From assembly GCF_027887165.1 (NCBI RefSeq), contig NC_077228.1, positions 384,996,456-385,060,455 on the forward strand: 64,000 nt of DNA. The letters are read 5' to 3'. This document shows positions 43,790 through 54,149 of this stretch, piece after piece (position 1 is the first letter of the stretch; the number at the start of each line of letters is the position of its first letter). This DNA is from Monodelphis domestica. Lineage: Eukaryota > Chordata > Mammalia > Didelphimorphia > Didelphidae. The notes beneath the pieces were generated by a model. That model saw only the letters and a program-made list of their open reading frames with translations, made no database searches and had not been told where the DNA came from. Made by a program: the position numbers and the translations under genes.

Positions 43790-44212
43790 TCTTATTATAT
43801 TATTTTCTAGACAAAGTCTCCCTTCTTAATTTCCCCTTTTGTCTAAGATATCACCATCTTTTCTAGTAACTCAGGTTCTTTGCTCCAGTGTCCTCCTCAC
43901 TTTCACTTATCCCACATACCAAAACAGTTGTCAAATCTTGTCATCTCTACCTCCTCAACATCTTCCACATATGTCACATATGGCCACCCACATAGCCTCT
44001 ACCTTAATTAAATGAATCATTGTTCCTTTCCTGGACACTTACAATGAACTCTTAATTGACCTCCCTTCCTTAATTCTTTCCCCACTCGTCTCTTCTCTGC
44101 ATACCTGACAAAGTGATTTTTCCCAAAATGTAAGACTGGCTATGTCATGCTTCATTCAATTAATTCCATTGTCTCCCTATTTCTTGTAGGACAGGAATCC
44201 CTAACCTGGATT
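43790..44212 (+). mobile_element. L2/CR1-clade LINE, sense
   Basis: CTCTTAATTGACCTCCCTTC, TGCATACCTGACAAAGTGAT, TAAGACTGGCTATGTCATGC, CAATTAATTCCATTGTCTCC follow the L2-type C-terminal coding order (AACTGATCTTCCTGCCTCC, AAACCTCCAATGGCTCCC in the consensus I recall). Confidence 0.5.
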
Positions 44213-44214
44213 CC

Positions 44215-44375
44215 CAAAGAGTCCTTAAATAGATCTCAAGGGGTCCATGTACTTGAATGCGCAAAAATATATTTTATTTCAACATAATCAACTTCCTTTG
44301 TAATTGAATGCATTTTAGGAGAGGTCCCATGGCTTCACCAGACTACCAAATGGGTTAATCAATATACATGTGCAT
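44215..44375 (+). repeat. ancient interspersed repeat, unnamed (copy 1)
   Basis: AAATAGATCTCAAGGGGTCC, AAAATATATTTTATTTCAAC, GGAGAGGTCCCATGGCTTCA, CCAGACTACCAAATGGG recur in similar order at 56930-57090. It recalls a mammal-wide repeat that I cannot name, possibly hAT-derived. Confidence 0.45.
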
Positions 44376-44420
44376 GCACGCACGCACACACACACGCACA
44401 CACACGCACACACACGCTAC
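44370..44420. repeat. (CA)n/(CGCA)n microsatellite
   Basis: CACACACGCA-type units interrupted by CG. Confidence 0.95.
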
Positions 44421-45068
44421 TCTAAGACCAAATACGAGTTCCTCTGGCATGTAAAGCTTATCACCATCTTGCCCCAACCCATTTTAAAAATTCTTATTAT
44501 ACATTACTTCTTTTCTTATACTTTGTAGTCTGACCTAACTAGTCTTCTTGCTGTCTTCTGGCTCAAAAAAAAAAAAAAACAAACCTAAAATATTGAAATA
44601 CAAAGAAAATTTTAAGCATATTAGCTTCCATTAAGCAGAACTACATAAAGAATAATGGAATGATTTGGAAAATGTACTGCTGCCTTGAAATAAATTTTGC
44701 CTATTTCTTTTGATTGTTAATTCATATTAGGCTAGTTACAGATTGGTTCCAATGCAACCTCGCAACCTGGAGGGATTGAATCACTGAGGCAAATCGTTTT
44801 AAAATGTGTTTGCTGAATAGGAGCATATGCAGATATAATACCCCAGGCCCTTGACAAATAAGGTACATCCAGAGCAGTAACAATAGTTGTCCATTCAGGA
44901 ATAAATGGTTTATCAAATCCCAAAGGTTAGTCTCCCTTCTCATTACTGGTTTCAGTAAGATTCTCTCCAAAACAGGCTTTAATTCAATGACCATTTCCCC
45001 ATTCCAGGTCTCCTTAACTAAGGGTTTTACATATACTTTACCCTATGCAGCTCAATCACTCATAAAGC
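44421..45068. other. unassigned sequence
   Basis: An A run lies at 44565-44579. Minus-strand frames at 44722-44994 (90 codons) and 44732-44923 overlap in different frames and have no recognisable domain. A retroviral-type origin was considered and not supported. Confidence 0.35.
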
Positions 45069-45069
45069 T

Positions 45070-45305
45070 AATGATAATAATGATGATGATGAACAATTAT
45101 GTAGTACTTAAAAAAGATTTGCAAATCACTTTATAAATATTATCTCATTTTGGTTATTATTATCTCCATTTGGCAGATGATATAACAGAAACAGACAAAT
45201 GAAGTGCCTTGCCCAGGTTCATACAGGTTTCTGGAAGGTCTAGATCTCAGATCTTTCTAATTCCAAGTCCAGCATTCTGTATAATGGGTCAACTACTCTC
45301 CAACA
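45070..45305 (-). mobile_element. MIR, antisense
   Basis: TTGCAAATCACTTTATAAAT, TTATTATCTCCATTTGGCAG, AAGTGCCTTGCCCAGGTTCA, CAGCATTCTGTATAATGGG in the inverted order. Confidence 0.85.
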
Positions 45306-45309
45306 TCCA

Positions 45310-45910
45310 CACAAATCGAACAATGCTTAAGACACAGCAAGTAGCTAAATAAAAGGAAACAATATCCTGCTGTGAGTCAATTATGCTCACTGGTTATTGT
45401 TCTATTTTTAACTTGCATATATTTCATTTTTAGAAGTATAATTTAAAAGAATTCACCTGTTTGGCTAGCTTCAGAGGGCAAGTAAACTGAATAATTACCA
45501 AGAAACAGTTATTACTTACATTTGCTCTATTAATCCAAGATATTACATACACAGAGATTTTCCAAAAATAATGAAGCATATTCAATTATATTATTAAGAG
45601 TAAATGTTTTTGTAATATTAATAAATAAAATATTTTAAACTTTTTATTTCATTTTCTATTATCCTTTTAAAATTAGATTTTTTGTTTGTATAATGTATAT
45701 AACATATTGATATATTATAACATGTTACAACATAACAATATAATGTAGCATTAATCTAATTTATAAATAAATATAAAAATATTTGTGCTGCATGACCAAA
45801 GATATTTACTGGTGGGATCAGTGATCAAAAAAGTTTTGAGACCATTGTTCTGACTAATGGAAGATGTGACATTATAGGTTTGGGACCAGTGCTACATTTA
45901 GTGCTATATT
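45310..45910. other. unassigned A+T-rich sequence
   Basis: Very A+T-rich at 45590-45790. No gene or repeat family recognised. Confidence 0.4.
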
Positions 45911-45929
45911 ACACTGAAGAGTATTAGAC

Positions 45930-46072
45930 TACAAGAGCTGGAAGGAGCTCTTAAAATCTTCTAATCTAATCATTTCATAGATAATAAAGCTGAATCTCCA
46001 AAAAACTAAGGTTTTTGGTCAAGCTCAATAAGATACTAATCTCCAGTTACTAAGTCCAATGCCCTTTCTAAC
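45930..46072 (-). mobile_element. Ther1/MIR-type SINE, antisense
   Basis: AGAGCTGGAAGGAGCTCTTA, TCTAATCTAATCATTTCATA, AAAGCTGAATCTCCAAAAAA. It ends against a sense MIR. Confidence 0.75.
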
Positions 46073-46079
46073 CAAACAA

Positions 46080-46320
46080 TGTGGTGGCATTATGACTAGA
46101 AGACTAGACTTGGAGTCAGAAAGACCTGAGTTCAAAACCTAAATTAGACAGTTACTAGCTCTATGACCCTGGACAAGTTTCTTAACGTTTTTCTGCCTTA
46201 ATTTCCTCATCTATAAAATGGGGGTAATAATACCACCTATCTCTCAGGATTATTGAGAATAAAATAAGATGACATTTGTAAAAACCTTCAAACACTCTAT
46301 AAATGATAATTATTATTATT
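46080..46320 (+). mobile_element. MIR/WSINE-type CORE-SINE, sense
   Basis: TTGGAGTCAGAAAGACCTGA, TATGACCCTGGACAAGTTTC, TTCCTCATCTATAAAATGGG, CTATCTCTCAGGATTATTGA, then (ATT)n at 46308-46320. Confidence 0.85.
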
Positions 46321-46564
46321 ACCACAATTGATGGTTCCAGTTTCACTATTCTACGTACCTCACAGAAGCATTGTAAGGGCAGTACTTTTCAAAGCTTAAT
46401 GTACTGTGTAACTACTGGTTAATACTGTTGTTATTAAGTCAAATATTTTGACTCTGTGATCAAATAATATTACTTTGTTGATGGTGATTAAAGGATCCAT
46501 AATTTTATTATTTTAAGGATTTGTGAATATTTTGTTGGTAGAAGAGTAGATATGTGGGAGAGCT

Positions 46565-46800
46565 CAATGCTTGTCTTAAAATATTTGAAGGATTTTTGTG
46601 TCAGATGGGGTTTAGATTTATTCTGCTTATACACAGGGAATAGAACTAGGACAAATAAGTGAAAATTATAGAAAAGCAAAACTTAATTTGATGTAAGGAA
46701 GTACTTTCCAGAAAACTGAAGCTGCCCCAAAATTAAATTGATTGCCCTTTGAGGTAGTTAGTTCCCCATTGCTTGAAGATCTTCAATCATAATGGATGAT
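46565..46800 (+). mobile_element. L3/CR1-clade LINE 3' end, sense
   Basis: AATATTTGAAGGATTTTTGT, AGATTTATTCTGCTTATACA, TGATGTAAGGAAGTACTTTC and CTTTGAGGTAGTTAGTTCCC, then CTTGAAGATCTTCAATCATA. This is the conserved sense L3 3' block. Confidence 0.7.
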
Positions 46801-46804
46801 TAAT

Positions 46805-46960
46805 TGCTAAGGATATAGCATAATTCAATTCAGTGTTCCAGGCTGGCTTAGCCTAATCTTTTTGAATCCTGACATAGTCATCTCTCCAAGCTTTATGTCA
46901 CTTGCAAATCTGAGAAGCACCAAGTCTTTACCCAAATTCAGGAACAGATGCCAGAAAAAT
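46805..46960 (-). mobile_element. L3/CR1-clade LINE fragment, antisense
   Basis: AATCTTTTTGAATCCTGACA, AGCTTTATGTCACTTGCAAA and TCTGAGAAGCACC match the inverted CR1/L3 block (GGATCCTGACTCTGTCATCC and TTTGTGTCATCTGCAAATTT in the pattern I recall). It lies immediately next to a sense L3 piece. Confidence 0.65.
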
Positions 46961-47021
46961 CTCTCTCTGGTCACAAGTACAGAGATGAATAATAATGATA
47001 ACTAATATTTTATTGTGCTTT

Positions 47022-47520
47022 AAAGTCAGTCAATAAACTTTTATTAAGGACCTACTATGTTCCCAGCACTATGCCAAGCACTGAGGATGCAAAGAATTAT
47101 AAAAGACAGTTCCTTCTTTCAAGGAACTCACAGTCTAATGAGGGAGACAACATGCAAACAGCTCTGTAACAAGAAGATATATACAAGATAAATTGGAAAT
47201 AATCAACAGAGAGGGAAGGAATTGGAATTAAGAAGAATTGGGAAAGACTTCATGTAGAAGGTATTATACAGCTGGGATTTGAAGGAAGTCAGAGAAGCCA
47301 GGAGGCAGAGGTGAGGAGGGAGAGCATTATTGGTATGGCATACAGGAAATAAAAATGCCAGGAATCAGAAGGTAGGGTGTCTTCTTTGAGGAACAGCAAA
47401 GAAGTCAATGTCACTGAATCACCGAGTAGATGGAAGAGAATAAGGTGGAAGAAGACTAGAAGGAGAGCAGGGAAATTCATGAAGACTTTGAAACCAAACA
47501 GAGAATTTTCATATGCATAA
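47022..47520 (-). mobile_element. L2 LINE 3' end, antisense, about 500 bp
   Basis: GTCAATAAACTTTTATTAAG, ACCTACTATGTTCCCAGCAC, AAGGAACTCACAGTCTAATG, AGGGAGACAACATGCAAACA, GGGAAAGACTTCATGTAGAA, TGAAGGAAGTCAGAGAAGCC, AACAGCAAAGAAGTCAATGT, GAAACCAAACAGAGAATTTT. This is the best-preserved L2 end in the window and serves as the local reference for the others. Confidence 0.85.
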
Positions 47521-47609
47521 TCGTTTTTGATCCTTGCAATAACCTCATGAAACAAGTGCTACAGGTGAGTATTTGAAGAAATAAAACACACAATTCAGGC
47601 AATTTGATT

Positions 47610-48172
47610 TTATTCTTAATGTTGATTAGTTGTAATCCTTCATACTTGGTGAGGACCAAAATGATGTAACTGGTGATGTCTTTTGACTCATGAATAAATT
47701 GGATTTAAGTGAGGCAGAGTTTCACAAAGTCATCAGCCTCACTCTCTCTTCCAGTCATTAGTCCAGTGGCAAGATCAAGGTCAATATGACTGGGGATGGC
47801 TCAGGATACAATAGATGATCTTGGTTTCTCCCATGTCTAACCAAGATCTCAGCACAGCACCTGCTTCAGTCACCTCCATGTCAGTTGGAATGAATTGTTC
47901 TCATCCACCCCTTCTGGTAGGAGAACTCTCCCCATGCCTGAAATAGACAGCTCTCTAGATCACCTACCAGTTATCCTCAACCTGGTTTAGCCCAGCTGCA
48001 GAAACGGTATACCAGAGTGTGCCCATTGTTCATGCTACAACTTCTTGGAGCCCCAGGTGAGAACTGGGTGGCAGGTGGTCACCAAAGGAAGAAAGCAGCC
48101 CTGAAAAGCCTCAGCAAGCCCTCACACCTTCCCTGAATACTCTAAGAACCCCGCAGTTGGTGTTACATGAGT
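47610..48172 (-). mobile_element. marsupial interspersed repeat, possibly RTE-derived
   Basis: GGTGAGGACCAAAATGATGT, AATTGGATTTAAGTGAGGCA, CACAAAGTCATCAGCCTCAC and GGTAGGAGAACTCTCCCC recall a repeated marsupial family whose left edge resembles an inverted RTE 3' end. It contains a few CpGs and no open frame. The orientation and class are tentative. Confidence 0.4.
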
Positions 48173-49285
48173 ATTGAAGTGCATAAAGACATGGAGAAAA
48201 GACTAGCTGTACACCTACTGAGTGGTTCCCCTCCAGTCAAAAGTATGCTGGGGGTGGAGGATCAGAGGATTAAGAGTTGGAAGTGCTCATGTGTTCTACA
48301 TGCTACATGTATGTATACACAGGCAAACATGGTGAATGAGATCAACAATCAACATATCTGCTCTGCCAAGGCACCATGCTAAGCACTCAGTGCTCTTTCC
48401 ACTCCTCCCAGCCTCCCTCTAAGGGGGATATCAATACAATTTAAGTTATAGAGTCTAATGTGGTTTTGAAGGACAGTTCACCAGGGTGCACAAGGCAGAG
48501 GCAGCTTTTATAATAAATGGCATGATCTTAGTCTTTACTAGTGTCCAAGCTTCAGCCAATCAGAGAACAGTATGAATGAGTTTTAATTGGGCTGGTTGGC
48601 CCTGTGTCCTCAGCTTTGTTGCCATAGTCTGCTCTCTGAGTGATGAAAGAGCCCTGGGAGCTGTGTCCTGACCTCCTGGAATGTGTGGACTGTGGAGTGT
48701 GCAGGATGCTAGAAGGCTGGAGATTAGAGGATAGCTTGGCAAGACAACAGCTAGGGAGGCCAGGGAAGCATTGAAAGACATGCACAGGTCCTCAGCATGT
48801 AAGAAAGTGGGGTCACATTTGAAGATAGCTAAAAAAGGTGGCAGAATCAAATGATTCCTGGTGGATGATTTTGGAAAGGCAGAATGAAGGCAGAAGAAGA
48901 AATCTCACCACCTAAAATGGTACATTTTCCAGAGCCATATGTGGTCCATTGCTTTCTCTTTCTTCTCTCTTCTCACTAGATCTTGTGAAATCTTTTAATG
49001 AGTATCCATTTCTTTATCTTTTCCTTTTCTCTGCATCAGTCTAGCAACCCTTATTTCAGCTGATTTCTTGCATGCCTTTCCAGAATGTGTCTCTTCCCAC
49101 TCTACTCCACATTTTGCTCCCCTCTCCCTTTTTCTATCAATGAAAAGTATTTTTTATTTTGTCCAGATATGGGATTTAACCAGCACAAGTAGCTCCCCAG
49201 TGAGGAATCTCACTGTGTATATGCTTCATAATTTATAGTCTTACACAGATACCTATATTGCCAAAACATTAAATGATTTTCCCAA
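48173..49285. other. unassigned sequence
   Basis: About 1.1 kb, moderately G+C-rich at 48590-48760. Frames on - at 48552-48850 overlap in two phases and lack features. No exon or repeat is assigned. Confidence 0.4.
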
Positions 49286-49289
49286 AGTT

Positions 49290-49555
49290 ACAAGGTCCTG
49301 GAGTCAGGTAACTTTGAGTTCAAATCCTCAATCACATTCTCAAATCAAAGCCTCAGACACTTACTAGCTCTGTGTCCTTGGACCTTTTGTAAACCTTGTT
49401 TACCTTTAGTTTCCTCATCTGTAAAATGTGCTGAAAAGGAAATGGCAAACCACTCCAGTGTCTTTGCCAAGAAATATGCCAAGAAAACACCAAATGGGGT
49501 CACAAAGAGTCAGACACAACTGAAACAACTGAACAACAGCAAAAATAAACAAAAA
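49290..49555 (+). mobile_element. Mar1-type CORE-SINE, sense
   Basis: CCTGGAGTCAGGTAACTTTG, TTAGTTTCCTCATCTGTAAA, GAAATGGCAAACCACTCCAG, CACCAAATGGGGTCACAAAG and AGTCAGACACAACTGAAACA. This is the best-preserved Bov-B-like tail in the window. Confidence 0.9.
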
Positions 49556-49714
49556 TGGCTAATTATATGTCTGAGACAGAATTTGAACCCAGTAATCATA
49601 ACTCTAGATTAGCCTTCTCTACCCTATGATATGATGTTTCCCACTAATAAAGTAATAATAAAAACAATATGAATTATTATTAATTATTAATTCAACTGAT
49701 AGGAATAATAATCA

Positions 49715-49925
49715 CAATAATATATACATTTTAAGATTTTCAAATTGCTTTGCATATATTACCTCATTTGATACTCACAAGATCCCTAAGAGGTTAGTGC
49801 AATTATTATCTCATTTTATCGATTAGGACACTGAGGCTGATCACAGTTAAGAGACTTACCCAGAGTCACACAGGGTTTGAATGTAGACAGGTCTTCTCAA
49901 CTCAGAGTCCATAGCTCTAAACAAT
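49715..49925 (-). mobile_element. MIR, antisense
   Basis: TTCAAATTGCTTTGCATATA, CCTCATTTGATACTCACAAG, GATTAGGACACTGAGGCTGA, ACCCAGAGTCACACAGGGTT. Confidence 0.85.
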
Positions 49926-49967
49926 TAGTTAACAATATTATGAAAAAAAATAAAATTACATGATATT

Positions 49968-50315
49968 TTGATAATACTTTATTGTTATTTATAAATGCTT
50001 CATATACATTATCTCATTTGACCATCACAATACTCTGTTATAATTTTGTGTTCTTGTCCCAGACCTACGAAGTCATTTGGCTTAGGGAAACTGGTGAGAA
50101 AATTCCTAGGGCACTGAGAGAGGCTAATTAACTTGCTTAGTGTCAAATAGAAAAAAAAAAAGACATCATCATATTATAATGTTAAAAACTACAGTTCAAA
50201 AAGTTCTCTAAGACTTGCCCTCAGATTCATATCTGTAAGAGGTAGAGCCAGGTCTCAAATCCAGGTCTTCCCAACTCCATATTGAATGGTCTTTCCACTA
50301 AAATCTGTGACCACA
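49968..50315 (-). mobile_element. MIR, antisense, split in two
   Basis: 49970-50045 (ATTATCTCATTTGACCATCA) and 50200-50315 (CTAAGACTTGCCCTCAGATT, GAGCCAGGTCTCAAATCCAG) look like the 3' and 5' halves of one inverted MIR, separated by about 150 bases with no named element. Confidence 0.6.
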
Positions 50316-50424
50316 GAATGGCCTAATACTGGGATAAGAATCATTGCCTTTCACTGAGTTGCTCCCTTCAAAGAATTGGCCTAGAAAGTCAACATATTAT
50401 AGCTTTCCTTGGAATGGGGAGCTC

Positions 50425-50725
50425 AGTTCAATTACATTTATTAAGCACTTCTTATGTACAAGGCAATGGGGATACAAAGATCAAAAATAGGGAGCTGTAA
50501 GAAGGCTCAGTGGATTGAGAGCCAGGCCTAGAAATGGGAGGTCCTGGGTTCAAATGTGGCCTCAGACACTTCCTAGCTATGTGGCGCTGGGCAAATCACT
50601 TAACTCCCATTGCTTAGCCCTTACCGCTTTTCTGCCTTGGAACCACACAGTATCAATTTTAAGATGGAAGGTGAGTGTTGTTTTTTTTAATTAAATAGCC
50701 ACTGTACTCAAAAAGCTTATGTTCT
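50425..50725 (-). mobile_element. L2 3' end, antisense, split by a SINE1
   Basis: Left part 50425-50490 (ATTACATTTATTAAGCACTT, GGCAATGGGGATACAAAGAT). Right part after the SINE, about 50692-50725 (CACTGTACTCAAAAAGCTTA). The right part ends in the target sequence duplicated by the L1 that follows. A short remainder resumes after 51821. Confidence 0.75.
50492..50690 (+). mobile_element. SINE1-type tRNA SINE, sense, inside L2
   Basis: GCTCAGTGGATTGAGAGCCA, GGTCCTGGGTTCAAATGTGG, CAGACACTTCCTAGCTATGT, TTGCTTAGCCCTTACCGCTT, TTAAGATGGAAGGTGAGTG, then a T/A-rich end. Full length. It splits an antisense L2. Confidence 0.9.
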
Positions 50726-51805
50726 TATGTCCAAAGGGGATTAAAGGACTGTCTGCCCTTTGATCCAGCCATAGCACTACTGGGTTTGTACCCCAAAGAG
50801 ATAATAAGGAAAAAGAAATAATAAGGAAAAAGAAATTAAATATTCATAGCTGCACTCTTTGTGGTGGCAAAAAATTGGAAAATGAGGGGATGCCCTTAGA
50901 TTGGAGAATGGCTGAACAAATTGTCATATATGTTGATGATGGAATACTATTGTGCTCAAAGAAATAATGAACTAGAGGAACTGGAAGGACCTAAGGCTTG
51001 AAGAAGATATTTTCTCCTTAGACCAGCAGAGGAAAGAGGTTTTGGATCTGGCTGCTGGCAGCATCAGTAAGATCTCTGGACCTACTTGGATATCAACCAA
51101 CCGAAGATCCTGGCCCATTTTGATTGAACTCCTGGTGTGAGATTTGGATATTAGAAAGTTAATGCTTAGCTTAATTAGATAGTTTTAGTTAATTTATAGA
51201 TATTAGGTTTTAAGTCAAATATAAGTATAGTTTACATACACATAAAAACCCCTGTTCCTTCCTACCCTTCGAACCAATAAATATGAATTTATTTATTTGT
51301 TCCCTCTTATTCTTTCCTCACCCCAAATCCTATCATAATGCATGTGAACTGGAATGACCTCCAGGAATTGATGCCAAGTGAAAGGAGCAGAACCAGGAGA
51401 ACACTGTACACAGAGACTGACACACTGTGGTACAATTGATGTAATGGATTTCTCCATTAGTGGCAATGAAGTGATCCTGAACAACCCAGAGGGATCTTCA
51501 AGAAAGAACAGTATCCACATTCAGAGGGAAAACTGTGGTAGTAGAAACACAGAAGAAAAACAACTGCTTGATCACATGGTTCAATGGGGATATGATTGGG
51601 CACGTAGACTCTAAAATATCACCCTAGTGCAAATATTAATAATATGGAAATAGACCTTGATTAATTACACATGTAAAACTCAGTGGAATTGTGCATCAGC
51701 TATGGGAGAGGGTTGGAGAGAGGGGAGGAAAGAACATGAATCTTGTAACCATGGAAAAATATTCTAAATTAATTAATTAAATAAAATTTTTTAAAAATGA
51801 AAGAA
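50726..51805 (+). mobile_element. 5'-truncated L1, sense, with 16-bp target duplication
   Basis: L1 ORF2 C-terminus and 3'UTR: GACTGTCTGCCCTTTGATCC, TGGGTTTGTACCCCAAAGAG, ATTGGAGAATGGCTGAACAA, then after an unrelated 360-bp segment AACTGGAATGACCTCCAGGA, AGGAGCAGAACCAGGAGAAC, and an A/T-rich end near 51800. Flanks AAAAAGCTTATGTTCT at 50710-50725 and 51806-51821 are identical 16-bp copies. This fixes both ends and shows that the L1 sits in an L2 that already carried a SINE1 nearby. The direct repeat AATAAGGAAAAAGAAAT near 50810-50838 is a local slip. Confidence 0.93.
50981..51340. mobile_element. 360-bp insertion within the L1, unidentified (possible LTR-like fossil)
   Basis: The L1 sequence stops after CTAGAGGAA and resumes at CATGTGAACTGG. 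The intervening 360 bp are not L1. They are A+T-rich with CGAACCAATAAATATGAATT near the right end, like the polyadenylation region of an LTR, but the TG...CA ends and a short target repeat are not clear. Family unknown. Confidence 0.35.
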
Positions 51806-51839
51806 AAAAAGCTTATGTTCTACTGAAAAAATAAATCAC

Positions 51840-52345
51840 ATAATATGACTACCATGATATGGCCGCCACCCTAGTTCAGGACCTTATCACTTTTGCCAAC
51901 ATTATTGCAATATTGTCCTAATTGATATCATGGCCTTCATTCTTTTCCCCTCCTAACCTATCATTCACAAAGCTGCCAAACTGATGTTCCTAAAACAGAT
52001 ATCTGATCCTGCCATCACCCTATGTAAAATCCTTAAGACCTTCTCATTTCTTCTAGATTAAAATAGAAAATCCTCAACTTGACATTTGAATTTTGTCTCA
52101 CCATGGCTCCCATTTACCCTTTTAGCCTTATTTCAAGTTTCTCCCCTTGATACACTCTCTAATTGAATGAGTTCTCAAGACACAACATTCTATTTCTTAC
52201 CTTTCTTTTTTGGCCTCCTATGTCAAGATTGCATTCTCTTCTCACCACTACTCAGATGCCAACCCCTCCATGAAGCCTTCCAGATCTCCCCATTTATGAG
52301 CACTTTCTTCCTCTTGCATTCCTTTGAATATTCCTGTCATATTTT
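51840..52345 (+). mobile_element. L2/CR1-clade LINE C-terminal region and 3'UTR, sense
   Basis: GCCGCCACCCTAGTTCAGGA then CATTATTGCAATATTGTCCT, AAAGCTGCCAAACTGATGTT, CCTAAAACAGATATCTGATC, AAGCCTTCCAGATCTCCCCA follow the L2 order (CAGGCCCTCATCACC, TATTGCAATAGCCTGCTGG, AAAGTGATTTTCCTAAAGCG). Confidence 0.65.
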
Positions 52346-52594
52346 GTGACCTATTAAAGGAAAAATCATGCGTCTAGCATATATCATTCATATGTCCTAC
52401 ACAGAGCTTGTGATATGTTTTTGTATGCAGTGCATGAACCATGAGCCACCTTATTAGTGTGTCATATGTGGTATTGTGCAATTTATTGTGCCAAACTAGT
52501 GTCCAATATCATGTTATAGCTATGTGATGGCACTCCCTGTTACACCTGTCATATGATGTGTACCATGCTATTTAATGTCTGATATAAGACAGAA

Positions 52595-52835
52595 CACAGA
52601 TGTCACAGGAAATAGATTCCTGGGCTTGGAGTCAGAAAGATCTGAGTTCAAATCTTCCCTCAGATATATACTAGCTGTGTGACCCTAAGATAGTTATTTA
52701 ATTTTGCTATCAGTTTCCTCAGCAATAAAATGCAGATAATAATGGTACCAACATCATAGGTTTGTGGCAAAGCTCCAATGAGATAACCCCTTTGTAAAAC
52801 TTGCAGCAATACTAGTTATCATTATTCAGACATAC
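52595..52835 (+). mobile_element. MIR/WSINE-type CORE-SINE, sense
   Basis: GGAGTCAGAAAGATCTGAGT, TAGCTGTGTGACCCTAAGAT, TTCCTCAGCAATAAAATGCA, TGAGATAACCCCTTTGTAAA. Confidence 0.85.
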
Positions 52836-52899
52836 ACATATCCTATAATGTGACATGATAGGTCATGTTATATATTAAAATATAAAAAAAGAATTTCAA

Positions 52900-53565
52900 G
52901 AGGGAAAAGGGGTCAATAAGGTCTCCTGAAAGAGGGGGCATATGAATTAAACAAGATAAGGAGAAAGTACGTGCCCATCATGAGAGAGCACTTATGCCAA
53001 GGGATGAAAGTAAGAGTTGGAATTTCATGTATGGGAGACATAGTCCAACTAGAATAGTTTGTAGTGGGCTCATTTGATTTGAGCAGAGACTGTATGAAGA
53101 GGAGTAGTGATAAGAAGTAAGGCTGGAAACCTAATGTGACTCAGATTGTGAAGTTTTTAAAAAATCTTTTCTTCTATCTTAGAATCAATACTTAGTATCT
53201 GTATCTGTTTTAAGGCAGAAGAGTAGTAAGGGCTAGGAAATTGGGGTTAAATGACTTGTCCAGGGTCACACAGCCAGAAAGTGTCTGAATCAAGACTTAA
53301 GCCCAAGTCCTACCAATCCCAGGACTGGCTCTATCCACTAGCTGCCATTGTGAAGAGTTTTCAAAGCCAAGTTGAGTTTTTTTTTTCCCTAGAGGCAATC
53401 AAGATGCATTGAAGATTTTGTTGAGGAGTAGAGATCAGATCTGCATTTTAGGAATACCATTTGTGCAGAAGATGACTTGGAGAGGGGAAGGAATGAAGAC
53501 AAGATCAGTTAGGACTACTATAAGAGAAGGTGGAAGAATTGAATTCAAACTTTAAAGTAGAATTA
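52900..53565 (-). mobile_element. L2 LINE 3'UTR, antisense, split by a SINE1
   Basis: 53340-53565 gives AAGAGTTTTCAAAGCCAAGT, AGATCTGCATTTTAGGAATA, GATGACTTGGAGAGGGGAAG, matching the inverted L2 region also seen at 6930-7150. 52900-53150 is a more diverged part on the other side of the SINE. Confidence 0.65.
53145..53355 (-). mobile_element. SINE1-type tRNA SINE, antisense, with 9-bp flanking repeat
   Basis: TCTTAGAATCAATACTTAGT, TAAGGCAGAAGAGTAGTAAG, GGGCTAGGAAATTGGGG, CAGGGTCACACAGCCAGAAA, CTCTATCCACTAGCTGCC. The flanks ATTGTGAAG at 53145-53153 and 53347-53355 are identical and act as the target duplication in the antisense L2. Confidence 0.88.
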
Positions 53566-53624
53566 GGAGAGGCAGGAGAAAAGCTCTGAGGTTCTAAAAA
53601 CTGTGACTACTCATAAAAGGAAGC

Positions 53625-53835
53625 AAATAAAAGATTTACTCATTCAAAACACTGTCTTGGAATTGGAAGAGAATGGATTTTGTCACAGAAACCTAGGTTT
53701 GACGCCTCATTGTCTGCACCAATTAACCCGTGTGATACTGGACAAAACACTCAACCTCTCTAAGAATTGGTTTCCTCATCTAAAATGAGGCAAGTGCATG
53801 AGGTGATATCTAAAGACAAATAGCTCTAAATCTAT
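53625..53835 (+). mobile_element. Ther1/MIR-type SINE, sense
   Basis: CTTGGAATTGGAAGAGAATG, ACCTAGGTTTGACGCCTCAT, TTTCCTCATCTAAAATGAGG, TGAGGTGATATCTAAAGACA. Diverged. Confidence 0.65.
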
Positions 53836-54148
53836 TATTTTATACACACATGCATGCACATTCACACTATATATGTATATCTATGTGTGTGTGTGTGTGT
53901 GTATAACATAAAATCTGGCACACAAGTAGTCTTCACAAGTGCTTGTTGAATGAATTGATGGTTAATCCATCTAAATAATTCATAGACTGCACTAGGTATT
54001 TACTCTTAGGATTCTTTTTTGTGCAACTTATGATTCATTTTATATTACAGCGAATTTCTATTAATCTTAAAAAATATTTTCCACCCATAGGAGCCACATT
54101 ATTTAAAATTTGTTAATGGTGAAAAAGTTTGTTCATGTTAAAAGACAA
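53836..54148. other. unassigned, with a (TG)n tract at 53880-53902
   Basis: A short (TG)n microsatellite and a possible L2 3' end at 53905-53965 (CTGGCACACAAGTAGTCTTC). No gene. Confidence 0.4.
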
Positions 54149-54149
54149 C

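Noticed and set aside
44722-44994. 90-codon minus frame with a faint resemblance to a retroelement protein
   Set aside because: The similarity is too weak, overlapping phases look equally plausible, and no neighbouring LTR or polymerase sequence supports it.
48552-48850. Two overlapping minus-strand frames in moderately G+C-rich DNA
   Set aside because: Different phases of the same DNA with no motif, and no start or splice context favours either.
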